Below, piece by piece: positions 9,269-17,722 of a stretch of DNA of 64,000 bases; position 1 is the first letter of the stretch; the number at the start of each line of letters is the position of its first letter. The translations under genes were made by a program, and so were the position numbers. The stretch is from contig CP009479.1 of NCBI GenBank assembly GCA_000965745.1, positions 444,457 through 508,456 on the forward strand, read 5' to 3'. The stretch is from an uncultured archaeon. Lineage in GTDB: Archaea; Thermoplasmatota; Thermoplasmata; Thermoplasmatales; Thermoplasmataceae. Under the pieces are notes generated by a model. It was not told the origin of the DNA, ran no database searches, and saw nothing but the letters and a program-made list of their open reading frames with translations.

Positions 9269-10382
9269 TCAGTTCCCTAAATTATAACTGTCTGTGAAGG
9301 ACTTCATGTATGAGAAGATATCCTTGACTGAAGCGCGTATTTTCTGCGATTTTCCGATCTCCTCAGGTATAACCATGCTCACGTGCCCGTCTGAGGCCTT
9401 CTTGTCGTTTGAAATGTACTTGATCATGTTCTGGAGGCCGAGTGAGTTCAGAGGTGCCAGGCTTATTGAAAACTTTCCAATCACTTCCTGTATTTTCAGC
9501 CTCACTTCCCTGCCTGTTATTCCCATCTTCTCCCCAATGTATGCCTCCGCGAGCATGCCTGTGGCCACTGCGTTTCCGTGTGTCACCTCATTCTTTGAGG
9601 CTGATTCTATGCCGTGTGCGATTGTGTGCCCAAAATTGAGCACGTTGCGTTCTCCTTTCTCGTCGTAATAGTCGCTTGCAACTATATCCCCCTTTGTCCT
9701 GATGCATTTCGATATTATCCTGGTGAGGGAGTCTCCGTTCATCAGGTCATGTATGTCCATCTGGGAATCAAGCATGCTCATTATTGTGTGGTCGCAGACA
9801 GCCCCGTACTTTATGATCTCGGATATTCCGTCCCTTACTATGGAAAGATCAAGCTTTCTGAGAAAGCGGGTATCTGCGAGTATCATCCTTGGGTTGTAGA
9901 AGCTCCCTATGACATTCTTCACGCCAGAGAAGTTGATGCCATTCTTGCCTCCAACGGCGCTGTCCACCTGGGCAAGAAGTGTTGTCGGGAGGGCGATCAT
10001 GTCAATCCCGCGCTTGTATGTTGATGCAATGTATCCGGCGAGGTCTCCAACCGTTCCCCCGCCTGCATAGATAAGAAGGCTGCGCCTGCTTACCTGCCTC
10101 TCCACGAGAACTCTCATGATCTTCTGGTAGTTTCTGATGTTCTTCAGCGATTCGCCATCAACAAGTGATATTTTTGTGACGTCTCCGCGGACGGAGTTCA
10201 GTTTAGGGATGATGTCCTGATATTTCTGCTCGACGTTTTTGCTTACCATAAAAACAATTTCACTGTACTTGTCCACCTCGGACATTAAGTGATCAACTGC
10301 TCCTTCACCGACTACGACAGGAATTTCATCGTTATCAATCTGGAGTGTTATTCTCTCATTTGTGCTTTGTATCTAGACTCAC
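9269..10382 (-). CDS. aroB: 3-dehydroquinate synthase, with an apparent +1 frame break near its start
   Basis: AroB converts DAHP to 3-dehydroquinate with catalytic NAD+ and a metal. Family motifs are GGGTVGDLAGYIASTYKRGI, LPTTLLAQVDSAVGGKNGIN and the metal-site FGHTIAHGIES. The first ATG in frame is at 10285, but the same frame codes sensibly upstream (ERITLQIDNDEIPVVVGEG, the expected first strand of the NAD domain) and has no ATG, GTG or TTG before a stop at 10375. A GTG at 10382 sits about 25 bases after a strong box A and reads VSLDTKHK then TGA (10358-10356). Skipping the T of that TGA continues straight into ERITLQ. This is either a single-base indel (natural or assembly) or +1 recoding. 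If neither holds, the product starts at 10285 and lacks its first strand. Confidence 0.9.
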
Positions 10383-10400
10383 CGTCCATATAATTGACCA

Positions 10401-10412
10401 TTAAATATATAA
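10401..10412 (-). promoter_or_regulatory. Box A promoter for the aro operon
   Basis: The minus-strand TTATATATTTAA is a strong TATA element. Its centre lies about 25 bases before the GTG at 10382, predicting a leaderless aroB message beginning there rather than at the ATG at 10285. Confidence 0.6.
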
Positions 10413-10606
10413 CTTTGTTGATAGAGATTGCGGAAATCTACCTTGTGTCAGGATAAAAGACATATTCTGCACTCCTCTATTAACATTAGGTCAGCTGATG
10501 CCTTCAGGCTCATTCCTTCAGGTAGCTGAAAACGGGCTACATACATAATTTCCCGCATACGAATATTCAAATACAAAGCCTCGATCAAACCGAACGTGGG
10601 AGACTC

Positions 10607-12466
10607 ATGGGCTTCAAAGGGTTGCTGAGGCTCGAAGACGTAGAGGTCGACGGCTACAGTAAGATAGGAAATCATGGACTTATTGCGAACAACAGAACAG
10701 CGGCTCTTGTCAGCATGAATGGGACGATAGACTGGGCCTGCCTTCCCAATTTCAACTCCAATCCAGTTTTCAGCTCGATCCTTGACAGAAACAGGGGTGG
10801 GTATTTTTCAATCTCTCCCGCCGAGAAAGAGGATGTTTTTGTGCACCAGACGTACAAGGAGTACACCAATATCCTGATTACTGAATTCATCAGGAATAAC
10901 AAGACCATATTGAGGCTGACTGACTTTCTCCCCACTACAGAATATCCAACCATCAGTTTCCCCGAGATCCACAGATATGTCGAAGCCCTTTCAGAGGATA
11001 TTGATATTTCCCTGAGATTCAAGCCGATCCTCGACGCCGGAAAGGAGAAGCCCCATATTGACAGGAGAAAATTCGGTTACATCTACAGCACAAGGGAATC
11101 AAATATAGGGATTGTAAGCGAGTTCAAGCTCAACAACAGCGATGGCACCATATCGGGAGACCTCAAGCTCGACAAGAGGTCCTCAAACTGGGTAGTTGCA
11201 TTGTATGGCATAACCCACCTCGATCGTATTACTGACTACAAGTCCTATGAAAGGCTTGAGGATACTTTTGAATACTGGCTGAAATGGAGCGGGCAGAATA
11301 CGTACAGAGGGACTTACCAGAGCGATGTCATCAGGTCCGCGCTTACGCTGAAGGCGCTTTTCTATGAGCCAACCGGGCTTATGGTCGCTGCACCCACCGC
11401 CAGCCTTCCTGAATGCATTGGCGGAGAGAGGAACTGGGACTACAGGTTCACCTGGATCCGTGATACTTCCTACGTGATTGAGGCTCTCGCGATGCTTGGG
11501 TACAAGCGTGAGGCCACGAAGTTCCTCTACGATATCATGGAAATAATCTCCAGGGAGAAGAAGGTCAGGACAATATACACCATAAACGATTACGGCGATG
11601 TTGATGAGTTTGAGGCGGATTTTGAAGGCCACAGGGGTTCCAGGCCGGTACGGTTTGGCAACAAGGCTTCAGATCAGCTTCAGATAGACCAGTTCGGTTC
11701 CATCATAAATGCAATATATGCCCTCCATGAGGTGGGTGGAATAATAAATTCATACCTCTGGGATTTTGTTGAGGAGACCCTTGAAAATATAGGCCATACC
11801 TGGAAGTACCCTGATTCCAGCATATGGGAGTTCAGGACAGAGCCGAGGCATTATGTTTACTCGAAATTAATGTGCTGGGTGGCTTTCACGAGGGCTATCG
11901 ACATAGGAAGAGATCAGGGTTTTTCGGGTCCATACAGGAAATGGCAGGAAATTGCCGACGAGATAAAGAATGACATTATAGAGAAAGGGTTTGACAAAAA
12001 ACTGAACTCCTTTACACAGTATTATGGCAGCCCCGGAACGGATTCTGCCCTTCTCAGGCTTCCCCAGCTTGGATTTCTTCCCGGAAATGACAGCAGGGTA
12101 AAGGGAACCATAGAGAGAATCGAGAAGGAACTCATGACCCCAGATTACCTGTTCAAGCGGTATCTTGAAGATGACGGGCTGGACGGGCGTGATAACGCCT
12201 TCCTGCTCCTGTCGTTCTGGTATGTTGAGGATCTGATTCTGATGAGGAAGCTGGCAAAGGCTAAGGAAGTATACGATTCCCTTCTCGACAGATCAAACCA
12301 CCTCGCCCTGTTTGCGGAAGAGATAGACTTTGAGAATGGTGATCTCATAGGAAACTTCCCGCAGGCGATAACACATCTCGGGGTCATAAGGGCGGCCAAG
12401 AAGCTTACCGATGAGGTTAAGGAAATTTCAAGGAACGGGCAGACAATAAAGCATTATTCCCTCTGA
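10607..12466 (+). CDS. GH15 glucoamylase/trehalase-like glycoside hydrolase
   Basis: This 619-residue protein belongs to glycoside hydrolase family 15, inverting enzymes that release glucose from maltodextrins or, in some Thermoplasma members, hydrolyse trehalose. The N-terminal beta-sandwich begins at YSKIGNHGLIANNRTAALVS. The (alpha/alpha)6 barrel carries GGERNWDYRFTWIRDTSYV. The likely catalytic acid is Glu408 in SSIWEFR and the base is Glu571 or Glu572 in LFAEEIDF. There is no signal peptide, so it acts in the cytoplasm. A weak box A at about 10563-10573 and a GGGAG site precede the ATG. It faces a sugar ABC importer, which suggests joint use of an imported oligosaccharide. Glucoamylase and trehalase cannot be told apart by eye. 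Confidence 0.9.
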   Translation: MGFKGLLRLEDVEVDGYSKIGNHGLIANNRTAALVSMNGTIDWACLPNFNSNPVFSSILDRNRGGYFSISPAEKEDVFVHQTYKEYTNILITEFIRNNKTILRLTDFLPTTEYPTISFPEIHRYVEALSEDIDISLRFKPILDAGKEKPHIDRRKFGYIYSTRESNIGIVSEFKLNNSDGTISGDLKLDKRSSNWVVALYGITHLDRITDYKSYERLEDTFEYWLKWSGQNTYRGTYQSDVIRSALTLKALFYEPTGLMVAAPTASLPECIGGERNWDYRFTWIRDTSYVIEALAMLGYKREATKFLYDIMEIISREKKVRTIYTINDYGDVDEFEADFEGHRGSRPVRFGNKASDQLQIDQFGSIINAIYALHEVGGIINSYLWDFVEETLENIGHTWKYPDSSIWEFRTEPRHYVYSKLMCWVAFTRAIDIGRDQGFSGPYRKWQEIADEIKNDIIEKGFDKKLNSFTQYYGSPGTDSALLRLPQLGFLPGNDSRVKGTIERIEKELMTPDYLFKRYLEDDGLDGRDNAFLLLSFWYVEDLILMRKLAKAKEVYDSLLDRSNHLALFAEEIDFENGDLIGNFPQAITHLGVIRAAKKLTDEVKEISRNGQTIKHYSL

Positions 12467-12484
12467 AAAAGCATATCCGCAATA

Positions 12485-13531
12485 TTATTCAATGCCATTC
12501 AACCTGCCAACCTGTTCCCCTTCGGAGTTAAACACGTAAATATCTGAGGGATTCACGTAAAGCTCAATTTCCTCCCCCTCGACCAGTTTTTCTGCGTTGG
12601 TGTACATGGTGAAGAAATAGATATACTCTCCACTTAGGCTAACTTGTGTCAATATGTCGTTTCCAAGCATGTTTACACCTGCAATAGTGCCCTTAAAGGA
12701 AACATCCCCATCATCGTTTGTTATATGAATAGGCCTAGGCCTGATTCCAACATAGCAGTTTTCTTTCACATTGAGTGCCTTCAGAACTTCATCGGAATGG
12801 ATTATGTTCATGGCAGGTGTGCCAAGGAATGATGCGATGAAATCGTTGGAGGGCTCATGGAACAGTTCTACCGGGGTTCCCGTCTGCATTATATCTCCCC
12901 TGTTCATCACAGCGATCCGGTCGCCTAGCGTCATAGCTTCGATCTGGTCGTGGGTAACATATATCGTGGTAACTCCTGTTTCTTTGTGAATCCGCTTGAG
13001 TTCAAACCTTACAATATCTCTCAGCTTCGCGTCCAGGTTGCTAAGCGGCTCATCCATCAGCAGCAATTTGGGCTCTTTTACAAGCGCCCTTGCCATTGCA
13101 ACCCTTTGCCTTTCCCCCCCGGATATGTTTGAGGGTTTCTTCTTCAGCAGGTGATCTATACGGAGAAGCTGAGCAGTTTCCCTCACTTTCTTGATAATGT
13201 ACTTATTTTTCTTGTGTGCAACCCTCAGAGGAAATGCTATGTTCTCGAATACAGTCTTGTGCGGATACAGTGCATAATCCTGGAAAACCATTGCAATCCC
13301 CCTCCTGCTCGGGGATATGTCGTTGACTACTTTCCCGTCCATCATGACCTTACCTGATGTTGGGTCAAGAAGGCCGGCTATTATCCTCAGTGTCGTTGTC
13401 TTCCCGCACCCTGATGGCCCGAGAAATACAAAGAATTCTCCATCTTCTATATTCAGGTCTATGCCCTTGAGTATATCCTGGTTTCCAGCTGTAAATCTCA
13501 GCTTATCAAGTTCCAGTTTTGACATGTTCAA
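12485..13531 (-). CDS. Sugar ABC transporter ATP-binding protein (MalK/UgpC type)
   Basis: This is the energising subunit of a carbohydrate importer. It has Walker A GPSGCGKTT (residues 38-46), a Q-loop in MVFQDYALYP, signature SGGERQRVAM (about 137-146), Walker B LLLMDEP (about 156-162) and the H-loop in VTHDQIEAM. The C-terminal 110 residues form an MOP/TOBE-type domain (CYVGIRPRPIHI), diagnostic of the MalK/UgpC subgroup and often the site of regulation. It follows the MalG-like permease by 7 bases and is last in the four-gene transporter operon. The ATG at 13531 or the one two codons later can serve as start. Confidence 0.93.
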   Translation of the reverse strand: MNMSKLELDKLRFTAGNQDILKGIDLNIEDGEFFVFLGPSGCGKTTTLRIIAGLLDPTSGKVMMDGKVVNDISPSRRGIAMVFQDYALYPHKTVFENIAFPLRVAHKKNKYIIKKVRETAQLLRIDHLLKKKPSNISGGERQRVAMARALVKEPKLLLMDEPLSNLDAKLRDIVRFELKRIHKETGVTTIYVTHDQIEAMTLGDRIAVMNRGDIMQTGTPVELFHEPSNDFIASFLGTPAMNIIHSDEVLKALNVKENCYVGIRPRPIHITNDDGDVSFKGTIAGVNMLGNDILTQVSLSGEYIYFFTMYTNAEKLVEGEEIELYVNPSDIYVFNSEGEQVGRLNGIE

Positions 13532-13538
13532 TATTCAC

Positions 13539-14333
13539 CTACTTTAGCGCTCCTGCCAGCACGTCACTTCTCAGGTACTTCTGCAGCACCATTACAATGA
13601 TGATGACGGGTATGATCATCATAATCGCAAATGCATCTGCGGCTGCGAGCCCGCCCTGCCCCCTGGTGCTATAGTAATATATTGCAACTGGCAGGGTCTT
13701 GTAATACGGAGAGAGTACCTGCGCCAGTATGAACTCGTCCCACGAGAAGAGCCATGCGAGTATTGCTGCCACTGAAATTCCTGTAAGTGCCAGTGGAAGT
13801 TCGATTGACGTGAATGACTTTAGCTTCGACGCCCCGTCTATCCTGGCCGATTCTCTGAGCCTCGGAGGTATGGTCCTGAAGGTCCCTACCATAACGTATG
13901 TGATCATCGGGAGGATTATTGATGACTGCGCCAGTGCTATTCCTTCTGCCGTATTGTCAAGTCCAAGTCTTACCATGACGCTCGCTATGGGAACTGCTAT
14001 CTGTATCTCCGGCACCATCTCTGTTACAAAAAGGAGGATCACTATAGCATATGCCACCTTATGTGGTAGCCGGGATATTGTGTAACTCGCAGGCACCCCG
14101 AGGATCAGGCATATGCCCATTACGATGAATGCCGTCTCCAAGCTTAGAAACAGGCTTGAGGTTATGTTGTAGTGATGCAGCACGAAGATAAAACTTGAGA
14201 GTGATACGCTGGATGGTATAAGAGCCGGATTGCTCCTGAATATCTCAGACGATGGTGCCAGTGCAACTATAAAAAGCAGATAAATCGGGAACAGGATGAA
14301 TATTGAAATTATAGCGAGAGCCAGATACCACAA
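13539..14333 (-). CDS. Sugar ABC transporter permease (MalG type)
   Basis: This inner-membrane subunit has about six transmembrane helices and the binding-protein-dependent permease EAA loop as SARIDGASKLKSFTSIELPLALTGI, followed by AWLFSWDEFILA. The start is uncertain: the annotated codon is TTG at 14333. The same frame reads GITNPKKDV just upstream without an ATG or GTG, overlapping the stop of the preceding permease at 14354. It pairs with the MalF-like subunit directly upstream. Confidence 0.9.
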   Translation of the reverse strand: MWYLALAIISIFILFPIYLLFIVALAPSSEIFRSNPALIPSSVSLSSFIFVLHHYNITSSLFLSLETAFIVMGICLILGVPASYTISRLPHKVAYAIVILLFVTEMVPEIQIAVPIASVMVRLGLDNTAEGIALAQSSIILPMITYVMVGTFRTIPPRLRESARIDGASKLKSFTSIELPLALTGISVAAILAWLFSWDEFILAQVLSPYYKTLPVAIYYYSTRGQGGLAAADAFAIMMIIPVIIIVMVLQKYLRSDVLAGALK

Positions 14334-14353
14334 TACATCTTTCTTGGGGTTCG

Positions 14354-15217
14354 TTATTCCTCGCCCCCTGTTACCCTATTTGAAATTGTGACATACACGA
14401 TAATGAAAATCATAACTATCGCCAGCAGCACTGTGGCCGCTGCGGAAGACAGATTCTGCGAACCCAGGACAAACGTCTCATAAATGCTGAAGGAAAGAGT
14501 TCCGAGGAATGCGGGCGTATAACCAACCAGCACCAGTGGAAGGGCCAGTATGTTGAATTCCTGGACGGCCCTGATTATAAGAGCTATCATTATGAACGGA
14601 TAGATTCCAGGAAGAGTGATGTGCCGGAACTGCTGAAGGGATGAGGCACCATCCACTGCCGCAGCTTCATACTGGCTCTCCGGTATGCTCTGAAGCCCTG
14701 CAAGAAGTATCAGCATAACAATTGGAAATGTTTTCCACGAGTCGGCGATTGCGATGGAGAGAAATGCAAGTGGCCCTCTTACCCAGTTGATCTGTGTGTG
14801 TGCCAGGCCAAGCACATTAAAGATCTCGTTCAGATACCAGCCGGTCGGGGCAAATATGAATGTGAATGCTATGGCGGAAACCACCGTTGATACTCCGTAA
14901 GGAAGAATCACGATTGTCCTGAAAATTGATCTTCCCCTTATAGCCCTGTTAAGAAGAAGCGATGTGGCAAGAGCGAGCGCAAATTCTATCGTCAGAGCCA
15001 AGGCTGTCAGGAGGACAGTGTTCCCTATTACACCATAGAGATTATTATTTCTTACGAGAATCTGATAGTTTAGAAGCGAATATCCACTGGGCAATTTAAA
15101 ACTAGAGATTATTGCTGCGAATATAGGGTAAATGTTTATGAAACCTATAAAAATAAGAAGCGGGAGTATAAAAGCTATTTCAAGCTTATTACTCCCGATT
15201 GTTTTTGCCAGTCCCAT
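14354..15217 (-). CDS. Sugar ABC transporter permease (MalF type)
   Basis: This 287-residue integral membrane protein has six predicted helices and an EAA-type loop at YEAAAVDGASSLQQFRHITLPGI, which contacts the ATPase. It starts with ATG 21 bases after the solute-binding-protein gene. It probably forms a heterodimeric channel with the next gene. The substrate is not readable from sequence; the neighbouring GH15 enzyme suggests a glucose-containing oligosaccharide. Confidence 0.92.
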   Translation of the reverse strand: MGLAKTIGSNKLEIAFILPLLIFIGFINIYPIFAAIISSFKLPSGYSLLNYQILVRNNNLYGVIGNTVLLTALALTIEFALALATSLLLNRAIRGRSIFRTIVILPYGVSTVVSAIAFTFIFAPTGWYLNEIFNVLGLAHTQINWVRGPLAFLSIAIADSWKTFPIVMLILLAGLQSIPESQYEAAAVDGASSLQQFRHITLPGIYPFIMIALIIRAVQEFNILALPLVLVGYTPAFLGTLSFSIYETFVLGSQNLSSAAATVLLAIVMIFIIVYVTISNRVTGGEE

Positions 15218-15238
15218 CTATTTAGGCACCATCCGATC

Positions 15239-16711
15239 CTATACCCCGCCTGATCCGCCAGTAGGTCCAATGTAGTTCCCGGACGGGTAGATCATTCCGT
15301 TTTCGTACTCCTTGGCCTGGCTCGGATAATAGATCTGAAGATACTGTGCCAGGGATTCGTGTGCCTGTGTCAGTGCGCTTGCTACATTGACGTTCTGGCC
15401 GATTATTTCAGCCCATGCAGTGTCAAACACATTCTGCCATTCCCCGATCCACGGGACTGCTGGCCTGAATATGCCATGCTCCTCCTCGAACTGGATCACA
15501 GAGAATGTGCTCGCAAGACTGGATGAGAGGTTCTTGTAAGCGAAAGTGTTGACTACCGGCCATGTAAGGTTCTGCAGCAGTTCCTTCTGGACTGATGCTG
15601 AATCCAAATAGTGCATGAAGTCCAGGGAAGCCCATGTGTTCTTTGAGCCTTTCACTATTCCCAGGACATCTCCGCCTACAACGTACTGGGCTCCCTTTGG
15701 ACCCATGAACACCTTGTTTATCCCTAGATTGTGCGTTTTGCTATTAGTGCTGTTGTTCCACTCGTAGTTCTTCTCAAGCAGGCTTTGAACATACGGCCAC
15801 TGGTCTATATACTGATATGTCGATCCGAGCGACTTGTAAGTGCCCCAGTATCCAGTCTTGTTGGCGGGAGACATAAGGCCCTGCTTGCTCATGTCCTGCA
15901 GGTAGGTGAGGGCTGCGATATCGCCTGAATCGTTAAGGTACATCGGGTTACCTCCAAATCCAGCCATCCACTGGAATACCTGTGTTGGCGTACTCGCTCC
16001 GCCGTGTCCCTGCATGTTGAATGGCCCGCTGTAGCCTGCCTTCTTAAGTGCCTTCATGTCATTCATAAGGTTTGTTGTGTTTGTTGGAGGTGCCGTTGCT
16101 CCAGCTTTGTTGAACGCGCTCTGATTATAGAATGCAAGCTGGACGTTTCCTCTCCACGGCATGAAGTAGTACGTGCCGTTGAAGTAGCCTTCCTTGTAAT
16201 ATGCTGGAATTATTGTTCCGTTTGCTGAAGAGCCGTAAGTTGAAGAACTGTTCATCGGCTCGAAGTGGCTTCTGTATTTGTTCAGCGGTGTGACTATGTT
16301 CTGGGTTACCAACGCACCCATGTAAGAGTTGTCCGAACCTATTACGTTAATTTTTATATTCCCTGAAGCAACTTCAGACTGGACCGTCTGTATAACCTGC
16401 GTTGGAGACTCTGTTATGAAGTTGACCGATATGTTTGTATAGTTCTGTTCAAACTGTGGTATTACTGTATCGTTTACGTACTTGTATTCCGAGCCTGCAA
16501 GTGCATCATCAAAGGTTATTGTCGTTTTTCCACTGCTTGTACCCGTACTCGGCTGAGTTGCGCCTGATGTGTGCATGGAGTTGACTATTACTGCTGTTCC
16601 TGCGCCTACAACAATAGCCGTTATGACTATGGATATGATCATCGAAGACATTTTCACCTCTCTTTGCGAGAATGAGATCACGTCTTTCTCGTCATTTCCT
16701 TTCTGTTCCAA
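15239..16711 (-). CDS. Extracellular solute-binding protein, membrane anchored
   Basis: This is the first gene of the importer operon. A short cytoplasmic segment (residues 1-22) is followed by one hydrophobic helix at about 23-46, then a Ser/Thr/Gly linker and a family-1 type solute-binding domain beginning TITFDDALAGSEYKYVNDTV. The long N-terminal anchor replaces a lipoprotein signal, as is common in archaea. The C-terminal Gly/Ser tail is short. The start is TTG at 16711 with GGTGAT about 6 bases upstream. Many aromatic residues (WPYVQSLLEKNYEW, AVPWIGEWQNVF) would suit stacking against sugar rings. The substrate is unproven. Confidence 0.9.
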   Translation of the reverse strand: MEQKGNDEKDVISFSQREVKMSSMIISIVITAIVVGAGTAVIVNSMHTSGATQPSTGTSSGKTTITFDDALAGSEYKYVNDTVIPQFEQNYTNISVNFITESPTQVIQTVQSEVASGNIKINVIGSDNSYMGALVTQNIVTPLNKYRSHFEPMNSSSTYGSSANGTIIPAYYKEGYFNGTYYFMPWRGNVQLAFYNQSAFNKAGATAPPTNTTNLMNDMKALKKAGYSGPFNMQGHGGASTPTQVFQWMAGFGGNPMYLNDSGDIAALTYLQDMSKQGLMSPANKTGYWGTYKSLGSTYQYIDQWPYVQSLLEKNYEWNNSTNSKTHNLGINKVFMGPKGAQYVVGGDVLGIVKGSKNTWASLDFMHYLDSASVQKELLQNLTWPVVNTFAYKNLSSSLASTFSVIQFEEEHGIFRPAVPWIGEWQNVFDTAWAEIIGQNVNVASALTQAHESLAQYLQIYYPSQAKEYENGMIYPSGNYIGPTGGSGGV

Positions 16712-17038
16712 AAAATCACCAGAGCTTTAAACATAATTATTATATTAAAATTTTACTCTAAGGGAGTTTTGTGTTAAATATGGCTATATTAAGAATTAGT
16801 GCGTGTTTTTGCTGTATTATGGTCATTTTTGTGCATTAATGTTGATTTTTTAGCTGTAAAGGGGCAGATGCACCAATAGCCTGTTTCATTAAATTAGCCG
16901 GATATGATATATAAACACTTTTTGCGGTATTGTTACCTTAAACATCGCTACTGCATACCGTTTCACAGGGATGCCTCCTCATTTCCTCATTTTCCGGCCT
17001 ACAGGTTAAACTTTAGTTGTATAGTTCACTGATAAAAC
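16712..17038 (+). other. Divergent intergenic region, 327 bases
   Basis: It holds the promoters of two divergent operons and no gene. Minus-strand TTTTAATATAATAA at about 16738-16755 is a likely box A for the sugar importer. On the plus strand TGTATAGTTC near 17018-17027 lies about 17-20 bases before the GTG at 17039, and a stronger GATATATAAAC lies near 16905-16916. No convincing operator palindrome was found. Confidence 0.5.
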
Positions 17039-17503
17039 GTGCGCAGTTATCTCAGGATTTTCAGAACGGGCTCGTTTGATTTTGATGAGCTCTACGCCTT
17101 CATGGAGAAAGTCCATGAATACGGGAAGATGCATTTCCTGATTTCAGACGGCATAATGCTTGATCTGCCGCAGACATTTCCTGAAGGCTCCGGCCTGGAC
17201 ATCAGGATTCAGCGAATACTTACGTCATACCAGCTGCAGAGAATACTGCTTGAATCGGATAACAGCCCCCACTTCATTGCCGTTGTTTCCGGGGTGATAT
17301 CCTCGTGGGCAATGGAATCAGTTGAGAGTTTCTACGAGATAATGAAGATAAAATCGTACTACCACAGGTGCCCCATATCCATGAACATAGTTGGGAAGGG
17401 AGGAGTGTACGAGAACTACCTCGGAAAGAGGGTACTTGAGCCACCGGAAAGAAGGGTGGTCGAAGGAGGTCTATACCAATGGGAAGAACAACACCCACAG
17501 TAA
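17039..17503 (+). CDS. Uncharacterised protein, first gene of the PolB2-like operon
   Basis: I do not recognise this 154-residue protein. It is mixed alpha/beta, soluble, with no signal peptide or transmembrane segment. The middle (SGLDIRIQRILTSYQLQRILLES, then SPHFIAVVSGVISSWAMESVESFYEIM) looks helical, and the C-terminus is Glu-rich and acidic. It begins with GTG, and its end overlaps the next gene by 25 bases, so the two are probably translated together. Its place ahead of a divergent family B polymerase suggests an accessory replication or lesion-tolerance factor, but that is inference from position only. Confidence 0.7.
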   Translation: MRSYLRIFRTGSFDFDELYAFMEKVHEYGKMHFLISDGIMLDLPQTFPEGSGLDIRIQRILTSYQLQRILLESDNSPHFIAVVSGVISSWAMESVESFYEIMKIKSYYHRCPISMNIVGKGGVYENYLGKRVLEPPERRVVEGGLYQWEEQHPQ

Positions 17504-17715
17504 GGCAGAAGATGGAGATCATAGCACAGAAATACGGAAGGATGAGATCGATCATGAGGGCGGAGGATGTTGAGATATTCGACAGAATTATGCTCATGGG
17601 CAGAAAACATTCGCCCGAGATATCAATGGCAGGCATTGATCCTGAGACGGGGTTCCTTATGTCCGTGATTCTTGAAATGATGAAGCTTTTTCGGCAGGGC
17701 GAAGAAGAGGAGTGA
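17479..17715 (+). CDS. Small uncharacterised helical protein in the PolB2-like operon
   Basis: This 78-residue protein has no recognised family. It appears all-helical and amphipathic, with a basic N-terminal half (VRQKMEIIAQKYGRMRSIMR) and an acidic Glu-rich end. A strong GGAGGT ribosome-binding site 8 bases before the ATG at 17479 supports the start despite the 25-base overlap with the preceding gene. Seven bases separate it from the polymerase gene. It could be a small partner of the polymerase; nothing in the sequence proves this. Confidence 0.7.
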   Translation: MGRTTPTVRQKMEIIAQKYGRMRSIMRAEDVEIFDRIMLMGRKHSPEISMAGIDPETGFLMSVILEMMKLFRQGEEEE

Positions 17716-17722
17716 GGATCCT

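Noticed and set aside
16980-17038. Damage-response (ANTTTC-like) motif before the PolB2 operon
   Set aside because: One match such as ATTTTC appears, but the motif is short, from crenarchaea, and expected by chance in AT-rich DNA.
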